Assembly (NCBI GenBank): GCA_030824295.1
Contig: JAVBYA010000129.1
Location: 1 to 9,194 of the forward strand
DNA length: 9,194 nt
Direction: 5' to 3'
From: Bacteroidota bacterium
Lineage (GTDB): Bacteria; Bacteroidota; Ignavibacteria; UBA10030; UBA8401
Shown here: positions 6,616 to 9,194 of the stretch, piece after piece
Layout of the letters: each line of letters begins with the position of its first letter
Numbering within the stretch: the stretch's first letter is position 1
Translations under genes and position numbers: made by a program
Notes under the pieces: generated by a model
What the model was told of the DNA's origin: nothing
Databases searched by the model: none
The model's input: the letters and a program-made list of their open reading frames with translations, nothing else

Positions 6616-7314
6616 TCAGTGGTAATTATATCCCGGATAGAGCAGATTGACGGCGATGAGATGCATCGGATCGTAAAGATACCCGAAGACCTTCCATGCA
6701 ATGAAGAGTCCAAAGAAACCGGCGGGCGAATTGTGGAGGAAATTCAGATACCGTTGCGCGGTCTCATGGGAGAGGAAGAACGGTATGATGCCGCTTCCGT
6801 CCAACGGCGGGACCGGCAGCAGATTGAACAGGAAGAGCAGCAGATTCAGCGAGAAGAGAAGGCTCAGCATCGATGCGGCGGATTCCATCATCCCCGGTTC
6901 GGTCGCTTCAACGATGTGCGAAAAGGTCAGCCGGTCCGGCGGGAAGAGTACTTCCGCGGCGATCCCTGTTCTGATCAGAAGGACGGCAAGCAGGACCAGT
7001 GCCAGGTTCGCAGCCGGACCTGCTGCAGACATGATGGCAGACCGTTTGGGATACGAGACGGCCCACTCTTTATTGTACGGCACGCTCGCCCATCCCATCA
7101 TCCACCCTCCCAATACGAATGAGAGGATCGGCACAACGACCGTTCCGATCGGTTCGCGCCGGATGTGCGGAAGAGGGTCGAGCGTCACCTGTCCCCCTTC
7201 ATACGCCGTGCTGTCGCCGAGTCTCCATGCGGCAAGCGCGTGGGACGCTTCATGCAGTGTGGTCGAAAAGAGGAAGACGACATACCATTGTAAGCCGGTG
7301 ACGAGTGTATCCAT
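6616..7314 (-). CDS. Site-2 protease family (M50) intramembrane zinc metalloprotease, short form
   Basis: This 232-residue polytopic membrane protein belongs to the M50 (site-2 protease/SpoIVFB-like) family, which cuts substrates within the membrane. The zinc motif HEASH (H21, E22, H25) is in the first helix, preceded by LFSTTL. The third ligand is D172 in NLLPVPPLDGSG, the family's NxxPxPxLDG motif. RSAIMSAAGPAANLALVLL (91-109) is the conserved SxxGPxxN segment of the central core. No PDZ domain is visible, so this is the minimal class. The start at 7314 (MDTLVTGLQWYVVFLFSTTLHE) is preferred over longer in-frame extensions to 7509: the extension shows no family features and would run through the promoter at 7355-7383 and into the U32 gene. 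No Shine-Dalgarno is evident. It converges on hutH and diverges from the U32 gene. The substrate is unknown. Confidence 0.9.
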   Translation of the reverse strand: MDTLVTGLQWYVVFLFSTTLHEASHALAAWRLGDSTAYEGGQVTLDPLPHIRREPIGTVVVPILSFVLGGWMMGWASVPYNKEWAVSYPKRSAIMSAAGPAANLALVLLAVLLIRTGIAAEVLFPPDRLTFSHIVEATEPGMMESAASMLSLLFSLNLLLFLFNLLPVPPLDGSGIIPFFLSHETAQRYLNFLHNSPAGFFGLFIAWKVFGYLYDPMHLIAVNLLYPGYNYH

Positions 7315-7354
7315 AACAATGCTGTGATCGGTGAATGGAAATCGTGTGAATCCC

Positions 7355-7383
7355 AATGTAGAGGAAGATTCCATCCGGAACAA
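7355..7383 (-). promoter_or_regulatory. Predicted promoter of the M50 gene (TTGTTC-N17-TACATT)
   Basis: Reading the minus strand, TTGTTC (7383-7378) and TACATT (7360-7355) are exactly 17 bases apart. The transcript would start near 7348, about 34 bases before the start codon at 7314. The -10 and spacing copy the amidase promoter, which supports both and fixes the M50 start downstream of 7348. Confidence 0.5.
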
Positions 7384-7431
7384 CCCAAAAAATACCGTGG
7401 CATTTTGGACGAAAGAAAAATACGATTTCCG

Positions 7432-7437
7432 TATATT
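7432..7437 (+). promoter_or_regulatory. Possible -10 element of the U32 gene (TATATT)
   Basis: TATATT lies 7 bases before ATG 7445, so a transcript from it would be essentially leaderless. No good -35 sits at 17 bases (ACGAAA); TTGGAC at 7405-7410 is 21 bases away. An alternative is GTGGCA-N18-TACGAT (7397-7426), with a leader of about 12 bases. This is weak evidence for either. Confidence 0.25.
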
Positions 7438-7444
7438 GGAACAT

Positions 7445-8707
7445 ATGAAACCAGCCATCGAGATCATGTCCCCCGCCGGTTCCCGGGAATCGCTCTCCGC
7501 CGCACTCAATGCCGGCGCAGATTCGGTCTACTTCGGCGTTGAGCAGCTGAATATGCGGGCGAAGTCCTCCAACAATTTCACAACGGACGACCTCCCTGCC
7601 ATTGCGGCATTGTGCGGCCGGCACAATGCCAAGTCGTACATCACGCTCAACACCATCCTGTACGATCATGATCTGCAGCTGATGAGGAACATCGTGGATG
7701 CAGCGAAGGAGAACGGTATCACCGCCGTGATCGCTTCGGACCATGCGGTGATGATGTATGCCAGGAAACGCGGGATGGAGATCCATATCTCCACCCAAAC
7801 GAACATCACGAACATCGAGACGGTGGAGTTCTTTTCCGCCTTTGCCGATGTGATGGTCCTCTCCCGCGAACTCTCACTGTCACAAGTGGCGGATATCGTC
7901 TCCGACATCCGGCGCCGCAACATCTGCGGTCCGTCCGGAAGACTCGTTCAGGTGGAGGTGTTCGCACACGGTGCCCTCTGCATGGCCGTTTCAGGCAAGT
8001 GTTATATGAGTCTCCACACACACTACTCCTCCGCCAACCGGGGTGCGTGCATCCAGAACTGCCGGCGGGATTATATCGTGACGGATAAAGCGACCGGGTA
8101 TGAACTGGAGATCGATAATGAGTACATCATGTCCGCCAAGGACCTCTGCACCATCGGCTTCCTGGACAAGATCATCGGCGCCGGCGTGAGCGTACTGAAG
8201 ATCGAAGGACGGGGCCGCTCAGCCGACTACGTCCACACCACGACCACCTGCTATAAAGAAGCGGTCAAAGCCATCCACGACGGCACCTACGGTCCTCAGA
8301 AGGTGGAACAATGGATGCAGGCACTCTCCACCGTCTTCAACCGCGGGTTCTGGGACGGATACTATCTCGGCCGCACCATGGGGGAATGGAGTGAATCGGA
8401 TGAATCCCTGGCCACGAAACGGAAGGTCTATCTCGGCAAAGGGGTCAACTACTTCAGCAAACAGCAGATCGCACATTTCTTGATGGAGTCGAACCAATTG
8501 CAGGTCGGCGATGAGATCGTCATCACCGGACCGACCACCGGATATGTGCACGCCGTCGTTTCGGAACTCCGGGTCAACGGACTTCCCGTTTCACAGGCAG
8601 GCAAAGGGGACGAAGTAACGATCCCGCTCGGGACACTGATCCGTCCTTCCGATGCTCTCTATAAGTTGGTGGACAACACCAGGCGGGAGCTCGTGCAGGC
8701 CGAATGA
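7445..8707 (+). CDS. U32 'peptidase' family protein, probable Fe-S RNA hydroxylation enzyme (TrhP/RlhA-like)
   Basis: This 420-residue protein is a U32-family member. Despite the name, characterised bacterial members (TrhP/YegQ, RlhA, UbiU/V) are Fe-S proteins that take part in prephenate-dependent hydroxylation of tRNA U34 or 23S rRNA, or in ubiquinone hydroxylation. The N-terminus IEIMSPAGSRESLSAALNAG and DSVYFGVEQLNMRA are typical. The U32 signature is E171-VFAHGAL-C179-MAVSG-K-C186-YMS. Further cysteines are C202 and C206 (GACIQNCRR), giving C-x6-C-x15-C-x3-C, suited to a [4Fe-4S] site. SAKDLC and K252-IEGR follow; the last about 80 residues form a beta-rich C-terminal domain. The ATG at 7445 is chosen because conservation starts there; an in-frame ATG at 7331 would add 38 unremarkable residues overlying the divergent promoter. 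The stop overlaps the ferredoxin start. TrhP-like tRNA hydroxylation is the best guess from the GxCxxxCR region, but the RNA target is inferred. Confidence 0.88.
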   Translation: MKPAIEIMSPAGSRESLSAALNAGADSVYFGVEQLNMRAKSSNNFTTDDLPAIAALCGRHNAKSYITLNTILYDHDLQLMRNIVDAAKENGITAVIASDHAVMMYARKRGMEIHISTQTNITNIETVEFFSAFADVMVLSRELSLSQVADIVSDIRRRNICGPSGRLVQVEVFAHGALCMAVSGKCYMSLHTHYSSANRGACIQNCRRDYIVTDKATGYELEIDNEYIMSAKDLCTIGFLDKIIGAGVSVLKIEGRGRSADYVHTTTTCYKEAVKAIHDGTYGPQKVEQWMQALSTVFNRGFWDGYYLGRTMGEWSESDESLATKRKVYLGKGVNYFSKQQIAHFLMESNQLQVGDEIVITGPTTGYVHAVVSELRVNGLPVSQAGKGDEVTIPLGTLIRPSDALYKLVDNTRRELVQAE

Positions 8708-8943
8708 TCCGGATCATCCATTTCAGAGAGAAGTGTATCGGCTGCAATGCCTGTGTGGAACTCGCACCGGGCCGGTGGCGGATGTCGAAAAAGGACGGTA
8801 AAAGCGTCCTTTTAGAAGGCGAGGATGTCAACGGCATCGTTACGGCGATCGCTGATGACAATGAATACAAAGCCAATCTTTCGGCATCCAGAACGTGCCC
8901 GACCAATGTTATTAAAGTAGAAAAGATTGTAAGAAAATCGTAG
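8704..8943 (+). CDS. Small [4Fe-4S] ferredoxin, translationally coupled to the U32 gene
   Basis: This 79-residue protein has one ferredoxin cluster motif: C11-IG-C14-NA-C17 with the fourth ligand C65 in CPTNVIKVE. Only four cysteines are present, so it carries a single [4Fe-4S] cluster, unlike the two-cluster clostridial ferredoxins. Between the cysteine groups, ELAPGRWRMSKKDGKSVLLEG is a conserved-looking spacer with one long helix/strand region. The start codon overlaps the U32 stop (ATGA, 8704-8707), a standard sign of coupled translation. The context suggests that it supplies electrons to, or helps load the cluster of, the U32 protein; that is an inference, since the sequence alone shows only an electron carrier. 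No redox partner reductase is in view. Confidence 0.88.
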   Translation: MIRIIHFREKCIGCNACVELAPGRWRMSKKDGKSVLLEGEDVNGIVTAIADDNEYKANLSASRTCPTNVIKVEKIVRKS

Positions 8944-8949
8944 ATTGTA
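8924..8949 (+). repeat. Direct repeat AGATTGTA x2 in an A/T-rich stretch before add
   Basis: AGATTGTA occurs at 8924-8931 and again at 8942-8949, 18 bases apart, spanning the end of the ferredoxin gene and the gap to add. The second copy runs into TATAAA (8948-8953), a possible -10; TTGTAA (8927-8932) is 15 bases upstream of it. It may be part of an add promoter or operator, or chance in a locally A/T-rich stretch. Confidence 0.3.
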
Positions 8950-8960
8950 TAAATCTTACC

Positions 8961-8965
8961 AAAGG
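8961..8965 (+). promoter_or_regulatory. Ribosome binding site of add
   Basis: AAAGG (8961-8965) is 5 bases before ATG 8971 and supports that start. Confidence 0.5.
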
Positions 8966-8970
8966 TACCT

Positions 8971-9194
8971 ATGACCCTCTCCAAAGAATTCATCCGCACC
9001 ATTCCCAAAGTCCTCCTTCATGACCATCTGGACGGCGGTGTCCGTCCGCAGACGGTCATCGATCTTGCCAAAGAACAGGGCTACGATAAACTCCCGACGA
9101 GCGATCCCGCTGAACTGGACCAGTGGTTCCAGCGCGGTGCTCAGCGCGGCAGTCTCCCCCTCTTCCTGGAAGGGTTCGAACATACGTGCGGCGT
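8971..9194 (+). CDS. add: Adenosine deaminase, N-terminal part (3' end outside window)
   Basis: The first 74 residues of an adenosine deaminase, which hydrolyses adenosine to inosine in purine salvage. The metal-binding HxH is H17-D-H19 in PKVLLHDHLDGGVRPQT, followed by DLAKEQGYDKLPTSDP and GSLPLFLEGFEHT. These match the adenosine deaminases that carry HDHLDGG rather than the HVHLDGA of enterobacterial Add. The remaining ligands (His, His/Glu, Asp) lie beyond the window, so catalytic completeness cannot be judged. The ATG at 8971 has an AAAGG ribosome site and starts 27 bases after the ferredoxin stop. The preceding A/T-rich gap suggests it may have its own promoter. AMP or adenine deaminase relatives are less likely given the LDGG and GSL..FL..F pattern. 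Confidence 0.88.
   Translation, partial: MTLSKEFIRTIPKVLLHDHLDGGVRPQTVIDLAKEQGYDKLPTSDPAELDQWFQRGAQRGSLPLFLEGFEHTCG

Noticed and set aside
7331..7444. N-terminal extension of the U32 gene to an upstream ATG
   Set aside because: The 38 added residues have no U32 features and cover the divergent promoter of the M50 gene; the family N-terminus starts at 7445.
7315..7509. N-terminal extension of the M50 gene to 7509
   Set aside because: It would overlap the start of the U32 gene and pass through the predicted M50 promoter; the extension lacks family features.

Overview
The window is about 9.2 kb of moderately GC-rich, densely coding bacterial chromosome. It holds nine protein genes, two of them cut by the window edges, and no RNA genes, CRISPR arrays or mobile elements that I can see. 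The gene set (FtsH with an Ala/Pro-rich tail, a SEC59-like CTP-dependent lipid kinase, long-form HisG, a U32 protein paired with a one-cluster ferredoxin, a 'HDHLDGG'-type adenosine deaminase) and promoters of the form TTGnnC-N17-TACATT suggest the FCB group, perhaps Ignavibacteria, Kapabacteria or a relative. This placement is tentative and inferred from family resemblance only.

Layout. From 1 to about 3.1 kb, four genes run on the plus strand: the C-terminal half of ftsH, a membrane diacylglycerol/polyprenol kinase 3 bases after it, hisG (ATP phosphoribosyltransferase), and a GNAT acetyltransferase 23 bases after hisG. A 110-base gap with a good promoter candidate then leads into a secreted, multidomain N-acetylmuramoyl-L-alanine amidase. 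hutH (histidine ammonia-lyase) follows 25 bases later, probably co-transcribed. A 17-bp perfect inverted repeat separates hutH from a convergent minus-strand M50 site-2-type metalloprotease. The M50 gene diverges from a plus-strand U32-family gene, which overlaps a small ferredoxin gene by four bases (ATGA). The last gene, entering from 8971, is the N-terminus of an adenosine deaminase.

Functionally this looks like a core housekeeping region: membrane proteolysis (FtsH, M50), envelope (lipid kinase, amidase), histidine synthesis (hisG) and breakdown (hutH), a probable Fe-S-dependent RNA hydroxylation unit (U32 plus ferredoxin), and purine salvage (add). I found no clear new multi-gene system. 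The points most worth checking are the histidase with Ser-Ser-Gly in place of Ala-Ser-Gly at the MIO site and a Gln in place of the signature Pro/Asn, the U32-ferredoxin translationally coupled pair, and the shared promoter architecture.
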